64,000 nt of DNA, taken from Arthrobacter sp. UM1 (GTDB lineage: Bacteria; Actinomycetota; Actinomycetes; Actinomycetales; Micrococcaceae). Numbering within the stretch: position 1 is the first letter of the stretch; the number at the start of each line of letters is the position of its first letter. Under the pieces are notes generated by a model. It had not been told where the DNA came from and made no database searches. It saw nothing but the letters and a program-made list of their open reading frames with translations. The DNA lies in contig NZ_JACWAB010000001.1 in assembly GCF_020483305.1 (NCBI RefSeq), forward strand, positions 310,001 to 374,000. Reading direction: 5' to 3'. Below, in pieces: positions 53,051-62,553 of the stretch. Both the position numbers and the translations under genes were made by a program.

Positions 53051-54403
53051 ATGGGCCGCGAAGCCACAGACAACCAGACCGGCGGGGGAGTCGGGGAGCT
53101 CCCGGACGAGCGGGCGCTCGACGACGTCGTCGAGATCTGCCGGGACCTCATCCGGATGGACACGTCCAACTACGGGGACGGCTCGGGGCCCGGCGAGCGC
53201 AAGGCGGCGGAGTACGTCGCGGAGCGGATGACCGGGGCCGGTCTGGATCCACAGGTCTTCGAGTCCGAGCCGGGCCGGACCTCCGTCGTCGCGCGCATGG
53301 CCGGCAAGAACCCTGACCTTCCGGCGCTCGTGGTGCACGGGCATCTCGACGTCGTCCCCGCCGCCGCGGAGGACTGGAGCGTCGACCCGTTCTCCGCCGA
53401 GGTGAAGGACGGCCTCATCTGGGGGCGCGGAGCCGTGGACATGAAGGACATGGACGCGATGATCCTCGCCTCAATGGAATCCCTGGCGCGCACCGGAACC
53501 CGCCCGGAGCGGGACATCGTCTTCGCGATGTTCGCGGACGAGGAGGCCGGCGGCGTCCACGGCGCCCAGTGGGCCGTCCGCAACCGTCCCGAGCTCTTCG
53601 AGGGAGCCACGGAGGCCATCAGCGAGGTCGGCGGATTCTCCGGCGAGATCGCGGGACAGCGCGTCTACTACGTGCAGACGGCGGAGAAGGGGCTCGCCTG
53701 GCTGCGGCTCCTCGCGCACGGCCGGGCCGGGCACGGCTCCCAGATCAACACGGACAACGCGGTCACCCGGCTGGCCGGCGCGGTGGCGCGGATCGGGGAG
53801 CACCCGTGGCCCATCGAGTTCACCAAGACCACGGAGCAGTTCGTCAGCATCGTGGAGGAGATGACGGGGGTGGACTTCGACGAATCGGACCCCTCCGCCT
53901 TCCTCGAGCAGCTGGGGACGGTCTCGCGCTTCGTCGGCGCCACCTTCCAGAACACCGCCAACCCGAGCCTGCTCAAGAGCGGCTACAAGGCCAACGTCAT
54001 CCCGGGGACGGCCGAGGCCCAGATCGACGTCCGGACGCTGCCGGGGCAGCAGGAGGACGTCCTCGAGATCATCCGGAAGCTTGCGGGGGAGCACGTCGAG
54101 GTGAAGCCGATCCACCAGGCCACCTCGCTCGAGGTCCCGTTCGAGGGAGACCTCGTGGACCGGATGGTCGAGGCGCTCGGCGCCGAGGACCCGGGCGCCC
54201 CCGTGCTGCCGTACACGCTCTCCGGAGGCACGGACAACAAGTCCCTCTCGGAGCTCGGCATCGCGGGCTACGGCTTCGCGCCGCTGCGCCTGCCCCGCGA
54301 GCTGGACTTCACCGCCATGTTCCACGGCGTGGACGAGCGGGTCCCGGTGGACTCGCTGGTCTTCGGCACGAAGGTCCTGCATCGTCTCCTGACCTCGTAC
54401 TGA
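53051..54403 (+). CDS. M20 family metallopeptidase
   Basis: 450-aa zinc/cobalt peptidase of the ArgE/DapE/CPG2 group, cytoplasmic. Metal-ligand motifs: VVHGHLDVVP, GRGAVDMKD and FADEEAGGVHG (Glu base), plus GGTDNKSLSELG near the end; a dimerisation lid lies between. The substrate, a dipeptide or N-acyl amino acid, is not defined. The ATG has GGGAGGAG upstream and TAGGCT at 53013-53018 is a likely -10. Confidence 0.9.
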   Translation: MGREATDNQTGGGVGELPDERALDDVVEICRDLIRMDTSNYGDGSGPGERKAAEYVAERMTGAGLDPQVFESEPGRTSVVARMAGKNPDLPALVVHGHLDVVPAAAEDWSVDPFSAEVKDGLIWGRGAVDMKDMDAMILASMESLARTGTRPERDIVFAMFADEEAGGVHGAQWAVRNRPELFEGATEAISEVGGFSGEIAGQRVYYVQTAEKGLAWLRLLAHGRAGHGSQINTDNAVTRLAGAVARIGEHPWPIEFTKTTEQFVSIVEEMTGVDFDESDPSAFLEQLGTVSRFVGATFQNTANPSLLKSGYKANVIPGTAEAQIDVRTLPGQQEDVLEIIRKLAGEHVEVKPIHQATSLEVPFEGDLVDRMVEALGAEDPGAPVLPYTLSGGTDNKSLSELGIAGYGFAPLRLPRELDFTAMFHGVDERVPVDSLVFGTKVLHRLLTSY

Positions 54404-54471
54404 GGCCCCTGCCCCGTCTCACTCCGCGCCCGGCCCTGACCGAGGGGCCGGGCGCGGCGTATTGTTATGGC

Positions 54472-54681
54472 ATGAGTCACTCGGCTGAACAGGCACTCGA
54501 CGCTCTCGTCACGCTCCTGCGGGAGCACCTCTCGGCGGTCCGCGAGTCCCGCGGGGACGGCGACTTCGCCGTCGAGGCGCTCTACGACAAGCTCACGGAC
54601 GCCTATGACGACTATGCGGAGGCGCTCGACGACGAGTTCGGCGAGTCCCTTCCGTTCGACGTCGTCGACGACGAGGACTGA
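54472..54681 (+). CDS. Small acidic protein of unknown function (69 aa)
   Basis: Helical, strongly acidic protein (AYDDYAEALDDEFGESLPF, then DVVDDED). No function recognised; small proteins like this are found in related Micrococcaceae. TATTGT (54460-54465) ends 6 nt before the ATG with no ribosome site, so the mRNA should be leaderless. Its own promoter and conserved-looking composition argue that it is real. Confidence 0.75.
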   Translation: MSHSAEQALDALVTLLREHLSAVRESRGDGDFAVEALYDKLTDAYDDYAEALDDEFGESLPFDVVDDED

Positions 54682-54758
54682 CCCCGCCCGCCCCGGGGCG
54701 CGCCTGAGGGGCCGCCGGCGGACAGCCCCTGCACAGCGCTTCCGTTTAGAGTGAGAGC

Positions 54759-55589
54759 GTGCAGTGGATTCAAGCGATCATCCTCGGGCTCGTGCAGGGC
54801 CTGACCGAGTTCCTCCCCATCTCCTCCAGCGCTCACCTGCGGATCGTCGGCGAGCTCTTGCCGGACAGCCGTGACCCGGGAGCGGCGTTCACCGCGATCA
54901 CCCAGCTGGGCACGGAGACGGCCGTCCTCATCTTCTTCTGGAAGGACTTCGTCCGGATCCTCACGCAGTGGTTCCGCTCGCTGACCAAGAAGGTGCCGAG
55001 CAGCGATCCGGACGCGCGGATGGGATGGCTCATCATCATCGGCAGCATTCCGATCGTCGTCTTCGGCCTGCTGCTCAAGGACCAGATCGAGACGGGCTTC
55101 CGCAGCCTCTGGATCGTCGCCACCACGCTCATCGTCTTCGGCGTGGTCCTCGGCATCGCCGACGCGGTGGCCAAGCAGCGCCGCACGCTGGACGAGCTCA
55201 CCCCGAAGCACGGCATCCTCTACGGCCTGGCCCAGTCGCTCGCCCTCATTCCGGGCGTCTCCCGCTCCGGCGGCACCATCACGGCGGGCCTGCTCATGGG
55301 CTACACGCGCGAGGCGGCGGCCCGGTACTCGTTCCTCCTCGCGATGCCCGCGGTCTTCGCCTCGGGTCTCTACGAGCTCTACGGCGCGCTCAAGGAGAGC
55401 TCGCCGACCGTGTACACGATGCCGCAGACGCTTCTGGCCACGGTCATCGCGTTCGTCGTGGGCTACCTCATCATCGGGTGGTTCCTGCGCTTCATCTCCC
55501 ACAACAGCTTCCGTCCGTTCGTCTGGTACCGGATCGGGCTCGGCGCCGTCCTCTACGTGCTGCTCGGCACCGGCGTCATCCCGGCCTGA
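54759..55589 (+). CDS. uppP: Undecaprenyl-diphosphatase
   Basis: Membrane enzyme (BacA family) that dephosphorylates undecaprenyl diphosphate to recycle the peptidoglycan lipid carrier; overproduction gives bacitracin resistance. The 276-aa protein has about eight helices, the motif [14 protein letters not shown] with catalytic residues and [10 protein letters not shown]. It starts at a GTG 6 nt after TAGAGT (54747-54752), a leaderless pattern. mshC follows 44 bp later. A gene pair uppP-mshC is common in Actinobacteria. Confidence 0.95.
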   Translation: MQWIQAIILGLVQGLTEFLPISSSAHLRIVGELLPDSRDPGAAFTAITQLGTETAVLIFFWKDFVRILTQWFRSLTKKVPSSDPDARMGWLIIIGSIPIVVFGLLLKDQIETGFRSLWIVATTLIVFGVVLGIADAVAKQRRTLDELTPKHGILYGLAQSLALIPGVSRSGGTITAGLLMGYTREAAARYSFLLAMPAVFASGLYELYGALKESSPTVYTMPQTLLATVIAFVVGYLIIGWFLRFISHNSFRPFVWYRIGLGAVLYVLLGTGVIPA

Positions 55590-55633
55590 CCCCCCCCACG
55601 GACACCTCACTCCCCGTCGAAAGGACTCCGCGC

Positions 55634-56944
55634 GTGCGAGCCTGGTCCTCCGCTCCCGTCCCCGCCGTCCCCGGCCGCCCGCCGCAGCTCTCCCTCTGGG
55701 ACACCTCGCGCGGCGAGCGGGTCGAGCCGAACATCTCCGGCACGGCCGGACTGTACGTCTGTGGCATCACTCCGTATGACGCCACGCACATGGGACACGC
55801 GGCCACCTACGTGGCCTTCGACCTGCTCGTGCGGCAGTGGAAGGACGCCGGCGCGGACGTCGTCTACGTGCAGAACGTGACGGACGTAGACGATCCGCTG
55901 CTGGAGCGCGCCACCGCCACCGGCGTCGAGTGGACCCGGCTCGCGGAAGAGCAGACCGACCTCTTCCGTACGGACATGGAAGCGCTCAACGTCATCCCGC
56001 CCACTCAGTATGTGGGTGCCGTGGAGAGTGTTCCGCTCATCGTCGACGGCGTGGAGCACCTCCTCGCCGAGGGCGTGGCCTACCGCGTCCCGGGCACCGA
56101 GGGCGGACCGGACGGTGACGTCTACTTCGACGTCGAGGCTGCGCAGCGCGTCACCCCGACGACCGAGGCAGGCGCCTGGGTCCTGGGTCAGGTGTGCGGC
56201 TACGACGAGGCAGAGATGCTGAAGCTCTCCGCCGAGCGCGGGGGAGACCCGGACCGCCCCGGCAAGCGCCACCGGCTGGACCCGCTGCTCTGGCGGGTCA
56301 AGCGCGAGGGCGAGCCCGCCTGGGACGGCCGTTCGCTCGGCGAGGGACGCCCGGGCTGGCACATCGAGTGCTCGCTCATCGCGCGCAAGCACCTTCCCGC
56401 GCCCTTCACCGTCCAGGCCGGCGGCTCCGACCTGCGCTTCCCGCATCACGAGATGTCCGCCGCGCACGCCTATGCGTCAGACGGTGTTCCCCTGGCCGAG
56501 CACTATGCCCACGCCGGCATGGTGGGCCTCGACGGCGAGAAGATGAGCAAGTCCAAGGGCAACCTGGCCCTGGTGAGCCGGCTCCGCGAGCAGGGCGTGG
56601 ACCCGATGTCCGTCCGTCTGGCCCTCCTGGCGCACTCCTACGGCACGGACTGGTTCTGGAGCCAGGAGGTGCTGAATGAGGCCGAGGCGCGCCGCCGCCG
56701 GTGGACGTCCGCCCTCGAGGCCGAGTGGAGCGAGTCCGAGGCGGAGGCGCTCATCGCGAAGATCCGCGAGGCCCTTGCCGACAATCTCGACGCGCCCCGG
56801 GCGCTCCAGGAGGTCGACGACGCCGTCTCGCGTGTCCTCACCGCTGCTCAGACGGCCGAGGGCGCGGCGCGGGAGAACGACGGCGCCGGCCGCGTGCGGG
56901 AAGCCCTGGACGCGCTGCTCGGAATCCGGCTGAACGCGGCCTAG
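55634..56944 (+). CDS. mshC: Cysteine-GlcN-Ins ligase (mycothiol synthesis)
   Basis: ATP-dependent ligase joining cysteine to GlcN-inositol in mycothiol synthesis; derived from cysteinyl-tRNA synthetase. The 436-aa protein has the zinc Cys and HIGH region [22 protein letters not shown] (zinc ligands) and KMSKSKGN. It lacks the CysRS anticodon domain, and its sequence start ([15 protein letters not shown]) is typical of MshC. GTG start with AAAGGA 10 nt upstream. Its stop overlaps the convergent PAC2 gene stop by 4 bp. Confidence 0.93.
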   Translation: MRAWSSAPVPAVPGRPPQLSLWDTSRGERVEPNISGTAGLYVCGITPYDATHMGHAATYVAFDLLVRQWKDAGADVVYVQNVTDVDDPLLERATATGVEWTRLAEEQTDLFRTDMEALNVIPPTQYVGAVESVPLIVDGVEHLLAEGVAYRVPGTEGGPDGDVYFDVEAAQRVTPTTEAGAWVLGQVCGYDEAEMLKLSAERGGDPDRPGKRHRLDPLLWRVKREGEPAWDGRSLGEGRPGWHIECSLIARKHLPAPFTVQAGGSDLRFPHHEMSAAHAYASDGVPLAEHYAHAGMVGLDGEKMSKSKGNLALVSRLREQGVDPMSVRLALLAHSYGTDWFWSQEVLNEAEARRRRWTSALEAEWSESEAEALIAKIREALADNLDAPRALQEVDDAVSRVLTAAQTAEGAARENDGAGRVREALDALLGIRLNAA

Positions 56945-57945
56945 CCCGGCTGTCCGGGGGCCGCGTCTCCGGTGCCGCCGCTGTCCGATTCGTCATCGGA
57001 GTCGTCGTCGGCGCGACCGCCCGCGTCGTCGTCGTTGTACGCCCGGAGGTACTGCTCGAACTCCTTGGCGATCGCCTCGCCGGAGGCCTGGGGGAGGGCG
57101 GCCGTGGCGTCCACGGCCGAGTCGACGGCCTGCTCGAGCTTGTGGACGTACTCGGAGATGTCCGAGTCCGCCTCGGCGAGCTCGTTGACCGTGCCCTCCC
57201 ACTCCTCGGCGTCCTGGGCCAGCGTTCCGTCCGGCCAGACGCGCCCGAACAGCTCCTCGAGCGCGGACAGCAGTGCGAGCTCCGCCTTCGGGGACGGCGC
57301 CTGGCTGACGTAGTGGGGGACCGAGACCCACACCGAGACGGCGGGCAGACCGGAGCGGGAGAACTTCTCGCTGAGGATCCCGAGCATGCCCGTGGGCCCC
57401 TCGTAGACCGACTGCTCGATCCCGAGGATGCGGCGCAGCGGCTCGCTCTCACTCGTCGTCGACGTCGGGAGCGGACGCGTGTGGGGCGTGTCGGCGAGCA
57501 TCGCGCCGAGGAGCACGACGGCGTCCACGCGCTCCCGGGCCACGATGCCCATGATCCGTTCGGCGTAGGACTTCCAGAGGAAGCTCGGCTCGTGTCCGTA
57601 GGCGACGATGAGCCTGAGCCGCTCGCCGGTCTCGCCGGCCTCGTAGAAGCGCACCCCCGGCCAGGCGACCGTCCTTCGGCCGTCCGTCTGCCTGCGGACG
57701 CGCGGGCGGAGGACCTGGTAGTCGTAGTAGCGCTCGTCGGACAGAGACTCGAAGCTCGAGGCCTCGGTCAGGCGCCGAATGCGCCGCAGGACGCCGCTCG
57801 CGGACTCGCCCGCGTCATTCCATCCCTTGAAGGCCAGCACGAGGACGGTGCGCGGGGACTCGGACTCGCCGCCCTGCACGGCGCTCATCGCGTCGAGAGC
57901 GTCGAGGAGGGTCTGCTGGTCGTCAGGATCGCCGTGCTCGGTCAT
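56941..57945 (-). CDS. PAC2 family protein
   Basis: 334-aa member of the PAC2 (proteasome assembly chaperone 2-like) family. Blocks seen: [59 protein letters not shown] and [18 protein letters not shown]. An acidic Asp-rich tail closes it. Bacterial PAC2 proteins lack a proven function; the gene often lies near mshC and the pupylation genes. TAAGCT (57958-57953) ends 7 nt before the ATG, suggesting a leaderless mRNA. Confidence 0.9.
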   Translation of the reverse strand: MTEHGDPDDQQTLLDALDAMSAVQGGESESPRTVLVLAFKGWNDAGESASGVLRRIRRLTEASSFESLSDERYYDYQVLRPRVRRQTDGRRTVAWPGVRFYEAGETGERLRLIVAYGHEPSFLWKSYAERIMGIVARERVDAVVLLGAMLADTPHTRPLPTSTTSESEPLRRILGIEQSVYEGPTGMLGILSEKFSRSGLPAVSVWVSVPHYVSQAPSPKAELALLSALEELFGRVWPDGTLAQDAEEWEGTVNELAEADSDISEYVHKLEQAVDSAVDATAALPQASGEAIAKEFEQYLRAYNDDDAGGRADDDSDDESDSGGTGDAAPGQPG

Positions 57946-57952
57946 GCCCTCC

Positions 57953-57975
57953 AGCTTATGTGCCGAACGTAGACT
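57953..57975. promoter_or_regulatory. Back-to-back leaderless promoters for PAC2 and HAD genes
   Basis: TAAGCT on minus (57958-57953) and TAGACT on plus (57970-57975) each end 7 nt before their start codons. The two -10 boxes are only 11 bp apart, so the polymerases would compete for the same site. Confidence 0.55.
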
Positions 57976-57982
57976 GGAGCGC

Positions 57983-58714
57983 ATGGCCACCACTCGCCCC
58001 GAAGACGCTGACATCCCCGTTCCCGCCGCGATCCTCTGGGACATGGACGGGACCATCGTGGACTCCGAGCCGTACTGGATGAACGCAGAGACGGAGCTCG
58101 CGCGGCAGCACGGGGTCGAGTGGACGCACGAGCACGCTCTCCTCATGGTGGGCAACGCCCTGCCCGTCTCGGCCGAGATCCTCCAGAGGCACGGCGTCGA
58201 CCTCGGCACGCGCGAGATCGTGGACACGCTGACGCGCCGCGTCGTCGAGCAGACGCAGGAGAGCATCCCGTGGCGCCCGGGCGCGCGAGAGCTCCTGCTG
58301 GACGCCCGGACTCGGGGGATTCCCTGCGCGCTCGTCACCATGAGTGAGGAGCCGTTCGCGCGGGCCATCGTCGACGCCCTCCCGGAGGGGACGTTCGACT
58401 CCGTTGTGACCGGAGATCGCGTGGAGCGGGGCAAGCCCCACCCCGACGCCTACGAGCTCGGGTTCGCGGAGCTCGCCGAGCGGAACCCCGGTCTGGATCC
58501 CGCCCGGACCGTGGCCATCGAGGACTCCTGGCCCGGCTATCAGGCCTCCACCGCCGCCGGATTCCCCACGCTCGCCGTACCCCTCCACGCACCGCTTCCC
58601 GAAGACCCCTCGCGCGTCGAGTGGGACTCCCTCGAGGGCCGGAGCGCGGCCGACGTGGCCCGAGCCGTCCTTCCCGCGCGGCAGCGGGCGGGGGAGCGGG
58701 AGAGCGCCGGATGA
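57983..58714 (+). CDS. HAD family phosphatase
   Basis: 243-aa HAD hydrolase (beta-phosphoglucomutase/GPH-like) with motif I WDMDGTIVDSEP, motif II VTMSEE, motif III RGKPHPDAYELG and motif IV IEDSWPGYQAS. The substrate is unknown. First gene of the plus-strand run HAD, M50, trmI, arc, dop; its stop overlaps the next ATG (ATGA). Confidence 0.92.
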   Translation: MATTRPEDADIPVPAAILWDMDGTIVDSEPYWMNAETELARQHGVEWTHEHALLMVGNALPVSAEILQRHGVDLGTREIVDTLTRRVVEQTQESIPWRPGARELLLDARTRGIPCALVTMSEEPFARAIVDALPEGTFDSVVTGDRVERGKPHPDAYELGFAELAERNPGLDPARTVAIEDSWPGYQASTAAGFPTLAVPLHAPLPEDPSRVEWDSLEGRSAADVARAVLPARQRAGERESAG

Positions 58715-59847
58715 GCGGACCCGGTCCCCGCCAGGAGGGCGGACTCACCGTGGGGCGGGTCTCCGGCGTCCCCGTGACCGTGGGCTGGTCCTGGCTCGCC
58801 GCGGCCGCGGTCATGGTCCTCGCCTTCGGCCCGAGGCTGGCTTCGGAGCTCGGCCGGGGCGCCGGATACGCGATGGCCGCGGCCTACGGGGTCGTCCTCC
58901 TTCTGTCCGTCTTCGTCCACGAGCTCGCGCACGCCGTCGTCGGCAATCGCAAGGGCCACCGGAGCGAGCAGATCGTCCTCACCTTCCTCGGCGGGCACAC
59001 GCGGATCGCCGGGCCCCGCGGCCGGCGGCCGCGCAACGCGGACCTGCTCATGATCGCCCTGGCAGGGCCCTGCGCCAACATCGTCCTGGCCGCGGCTGCG
59101 TGGCTCGGGATGCTCGCGCTCGCCCGCGGGCCGGAGACGCTCCTCCTCAGCCCCTCGGGCACCTGGGCCGCCCAGCTGCTCTGGGCCGTCCTGTGGGCCA
59201 ACCTCCTCCTCGGAGCCTTCAACCTCCTGCCCGGCGTTCCGCTCGACGGCGGACAGCTCGTCGAGTCCGCGGTCTGGGCGGCCACGGGACGCCGCCGTCG
59301 GGGAACGGCGGCAGCGGCCTGGGCCGGGATCGTCATCGGCCTCGGCCTCGTCTCGTTCGCCGTCGTCCTCTTCCTGCGCCGCGTCGACCTCGCCGTCGCC
59401 GTCGGAACCGCACTGACGGGGGCGTTCATCGCCTACGCCGCCTACCGGCAGCTCCAGCGCGTTCCGCTGCTCGCGTACCTCGACTCGTGGGACGTGTTCG
59501 AGCGTCTGCGGCCGGTCGCCGGCGTCATCGCCGCGGACGCCCCCGTCCCGGCCGGACTCGACCGGCTGCTCGCCGTGGAGGACGGCGGCCGGATGATCGG
59601 CTACCTGGACCCCCGCGGCGCGAGTGGGCCGCTCGTCTCCGACTCCATGCTCCTCGTGGGCGCCGTTCTGGAACGGGACGCCGAGGTGGCCGACGTCCTC
59701 GACGCGTTCCGCGATGAGGACGTCTGGGCGGTCGGCGTCGTGGAACGCGGCCGCTGCGTGGGAGTCTTGACCAGAGAAGACCTGAACATCGAAGCCCGCG
59801 ATCTCACCGAGCGGGCCGAACTCGACACCGACGAGAAGGACGCATGA
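58711..59847 (+). CDS. Site-2 protease-like M50 metallopeptidase with CBS-like tail
   Basis: 378-aa membrane protease cleaving within membranes. The zinc motif HELAH is at residues 70-74 and the second motif NLLPGVPLDGGQ at 171-182, placed in different helices as in S2P proteins; about six helices in all. The C-terminal ~120 residues (SWDVFERLRPVAGVIAAD onward) resemble a CBS pair. Conserved position before trmI-arc in Micrococcaceae; the target is unknown. ATGA overlaps on both sides. Confidence 0.9.
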   Translation: MSGPGPRQEGGLTVGRVSGVPVTVGWSWLAAAAVMVLAFGPRLASELGRGAGYAMAAAYGVVLLLSVFVHELAHAVVGNRKGHRSEQIVLTFLGGHTRIAGPRGRRPRNADLLMIALAGPCANIVLAAAAWLGMLALARGPETLLLSPSGTWAAQLLWAVLWANLLLGAFNLLPGVPLDGGQLVESAVWAATGRRRRGTAAAAWAGIVIGLGLVSFAVVLFLRRVDLAVAVGTALTGAFIAYAAYRQLQRVPLLAYLDSWDVFERLRPVAGVIAADAPVPAGLDRLLAVEDGGRMIGYLDPRGASGPLVSDSMLLVGAVLERDAEVADVLDAFRDEDVWAVGVVERGRCVGVLTREDLNIEARDLTERAELDTDEKDA

Positions 59848-60908
59848 CCGAGACCCCAGAGATGCCCGGAACCGCCTCGCCGACGGGCGCCGACGCCCGC
59901 CGCGGCCTGTTCCGCCCCGGGGACCGCGTGCAGCTGACGGACGAGAAGACGCGGCTCTCGACCATCACGCTCACCCCGGGCGGCGCCTACCACACCCACC
60001 GCGGCGTGCTGTGGCATGACGAGATCATCGGTCTCCCCGAAGGAAGCCGCGTCTCCAACTCCGAGGGCTTCTCCTACCTGGCGCTCCGGCCTCTGCTCAG
60101 CGACTTCGTCCTCTCGATGCCCCGCGGCGCGGCCGTCGTGTACCCGAAGGACGCCGGGCAGATCGTGACGATGGCGGACATCTTCCCCGGCGCCCGCGTG
60201 GTCGAGGCGGGTGTCGGGTCGGGCGCCCTCTCCATCTCCCTCCTGAGGGCGGTCGGCGACGGCGGCGTCCTCCACTCCATCGAGCGGAGGGAGGAGTTCG
60301 CCGACGTGGCCAAGGGCAACGTGACCACTTTCTTCGGCGGCGAGCACCCCGCGTGGAAGGTCTCCATCGGGGACTTCCAGGACCGCGTCGTCGAGCTGGA
60401 GGAGCCCGGCTCCGTGGACCGCGTCGTCCTGGACATGCTCGCCCCGTGGGAGTGCACGGACGCGGTGGCCACCGTCCTCGCGCCGGGCGGGGTCTGGATC
60501 AGCTACGTCGCCACCGCCACGCAGCTCTCCCGGACGGCCGAGGCGATCCGCGAGGACGGCCGCTTCACCAACCCCGTCTCCTGGGAGTCCATGGTCCGCG
60601 GCTGGCACGTCGAGGGACTCGCCGTGCGCCCGGACCACCGCATGGTGGCCCACACGGGATTCCTCCTCGTCACCCGCCGGCTGTCCGACGGCGCCGAGCC
60701 CGTCTACCCGGCCAAGCGGACCTCGAAGTCCGACTTCCAGCCCGAGGACGTCGAGGCCTGGACGCCTGAGCGGGAGTGGGAGCCCGGGGAGATCGGCGAG
60801 CGGGGCGTCTCCTCGAAGAAGCTCCGCCGCGCCGCGAAGGACGCCGCGTCAATGGTTCAGCGGGGAGCGTTCCGGATTGTGAAGGGAGGCGAGGAGCATG
60901 ACGGATGA
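59844..60908 (+). CDS. trmI: tRNA (adenine-58-N1)-methyltransferase TrmI
   Basis: SAM-dependent enzyme making m1A58 in the T-loop of tRNA. The 354-aa protein has the N-terminal FRPGDRVQLTDEK barrel, YPKDAGQIVTMADIFPG, the SAM loop EAGVGSGALS and LDMLAPWE. TrmI lies directly before the arc-dop-pup cluster in most Actinobacteria. Overlaps the M50 gene by 4 bp and arc by 11 bp. Confidence 0.94.
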   Translation: MTETPEMPGTASPTGADARRGLFRPGDRVQLTDEKTRLSTITLTPGGAYHTHRGVLWHDEIIGLPEGSRVSNSEGFSYLALRPLLSDFVLSMPRGAAVVYPKDAGQIVTMADIFPGARVVEAGVGSGALSISLLRAVGDGGVLHSIERREEFADVAKGNVTTFFGGEHPAWKVSIGDFQDRVVELEEPGSVDRVVLDMLAPWECTDAVATVLAPGGVWISYVATATQLSRTAEAIREDGRFTNPVSWESMVRGWHVEGLAVRPDHRMVAHTGFLLVTRRLSDGAEPVYPAKRTSKSDFQPEDVEAWTPEREWEPGEIGERGVSSKKLRRAAKDAASMVQRGAFRIVKGGEEHDG

Positions 60909-62553
60909 GACCCAGGCGCAGCGGCGCGAGGCCGTCCTGCGGGACAAGATCCGTCAGCTGGACCGCCAGCTGGCGCAGGCCACCACGTCCAACTCTCGGC
61001 TCGTCGAGGCCCTCGGAACGGCCCGGGACGAGCTCCGCCGCCTCAAGACCGCGCTGGACCAGGAGGACGAGGGGACGCTGGCCTATGCCACCGTCGTCGC
61101 CGTGCGCCCCGCCCGGCCCGAGCCGATCGAGGGGCGGCCCACGGCCACGAAGGCGGCTCGGGCGGCCGGCGTGGACGTCATGCAGCAGGGCAGGAAGATC
61201 CGCGTCCGGATGTCGCCCCTGCTCGCCCTGGAGACGGTGAGCGAAGGGGACGAGGTCCTCATCGACGAGGCCATGCAGATCGTGGCCGTCTACCCGCCGC
61301 AGACCACGGGCGAGGTGCTCACGGTCAAGGAGGTCATGGGGCCGGACCGCCTGCTCGTGACCACGCGCTCGGACGAGGAGCGGGTGCTCTCCCGCACCCG
61401 CGGACTCGTCGGCCAGCGCATCCGGGTGGGCGACGGCGTCGTCGTCGACCTCCGGACGAACACCGCCACGGGACGGGTCGAGCGCCAGGAGGTCCAGGAC
61501 CTCGTCATGGAGGAGCGGCCGGACGTCACGTACGCGGACATCGGCGGCCTCGCGGAGCAGATCGAGGAGATCACGGACGCCGTCGAGCTCCCGTTCCTCC
61601 ACGCGGACGAGTACCGCAGGCACGAGCTCGCGCCGCCCAAGGGCATCCTCCTCTACGGACCGCCGGGCTGCGGCAAGACCCTCATCGCGAAGGCCGTGGC
61701 CAACTCGCTCTCGGCGCGCGTCGCCGGGCGGAAGGACGCAGGGGAGGGCGAGCGCCGCAGCTGGTTCCTCAACATCAAGGGCCCGGAGCTGCTCGACAAG
61801 TACGTGGGCGAGACGGAGCGCCACATCCGCACGATCTTCGCCCGGGCCCGCGAGCGAGCCGCCTCCGGCCATCCGGTCATCGTGTTCTTCGACGAGATGG
61901 ACTCGCTCTTCCGAACCCGCGGCTCGGGCGTCTCCTCGGACGTGGAGACGACGATCGTCCCGCAGCTGCTCGCCGAGATCGACGGCGTCGAGCGGCTCGA
62001 CAACGTGATCGTCATCGGCGCGACGAACCGCGAGGACATGATCGACCCCGCGATCCTCCGCCCCGGGCGCCTCGACGTGAAGATCCGCGTCCAACGGCCG
62101 ACGAGGGACGGTGCGCGCGACATCCTCGGCAAGCACCTGACCGCGGGGATCCCGTACGCCGAGGGGGAGTCGGCCGAGTCCCTCGCGGACGCCGCCGTGG
62201 AGGACGTGTTCGCGCGGACGCCTGAGCGGGCGCTCGTGGAGCTCACGTTCGCCGGGGGAGAGACGGCGAGGCTCTACTTCTCGGACTTCGTCTCCGGCGC
62301 CGTGCTGCGCAACATCGTCGACCGCGCCAAGAAGTTCGCGGTCAAGGACTCGATCCGCTCCGGCGAGACCGGCCTGACGAGCGCGCACATCGCACGAGCC
62401 GTGGCACAGGAGTGCCGCGAGCTCGAGGACCTGCCGAGCTCGGCCAACCCGGAGGAGTGGGCCCGCGTGCTCGGCCGCCGCGGAGAGCGGATCGTGGCGC
62501 TGCGCAACCTCGCCCACACGGACCCGGGCCGCGCCGACGGAGTCCCCCGATGA
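60898..62553 (+). CDS. arc: Proteasome-associated AAA ATPase ARC (Mpa), lacking the docking tail
   Basis: Hexameric AAA unfoldase that recognises pupylated proteins. The 551-aa protein has the N-terminal coiled coil that binds Pup (about residues 8-55), the OB-fold region, Walker A GPPGCGKT (near 254) and Walker B VFFDEMDS (near 330). Mpa and ARC of proteasome-containing species end in GQYL or similar, needed to dock to the 20S core. Here the sequence ends ERIVALRNLAHTDPGRADGV then PR, with no such motif. It overlaps dop by 4 bp (ATGA). Confidence 0.95.
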   Translation: MTDETQAQRREAVLRDKIRQLDRQLAQATTSNSRLVEALGTARDELRRLKTALDQEDEGTLAYATVVAVRPARPEPIEGRPTATKAARAAGVDVMQQGRKIRVRMSPLLALETVSEGDEVLIDEAMQIVAVYPPQTTGEVLTVKEVMGPDRLLVTTRSDEERVLSRTRGLVGQRIRVGDGVVVDLRTNTATGRVERQEVQDLVMEERPDVTYADIGGLAEQIEEITDAVELPFLHADEYRRHELAPPKGILLYGPPGCGKTLIAKAVANSLSARVAGRKDAGEGERRSWFLNIKGPELLDKYVGETERHIRTIFARARERAASGHPVIVFFDEMDSLFRTRGSGVSSDVETTIVPQLLAEIDGVERLDNVIVIGATNREDMIDPAILRPGRLDVKIRVQRPTRDGARDILGKHLTAGIPYAEGESAESLADAAVEDVFARTPERALVELTFAGGETARLYFSDFVSGAVLRNIVDRAKKFAVKDSIRSGETGLTSAHIARAVAQECRELEDLPSSANPEEWARVLGRRGERIVALRNLAHTDPGRADGVPR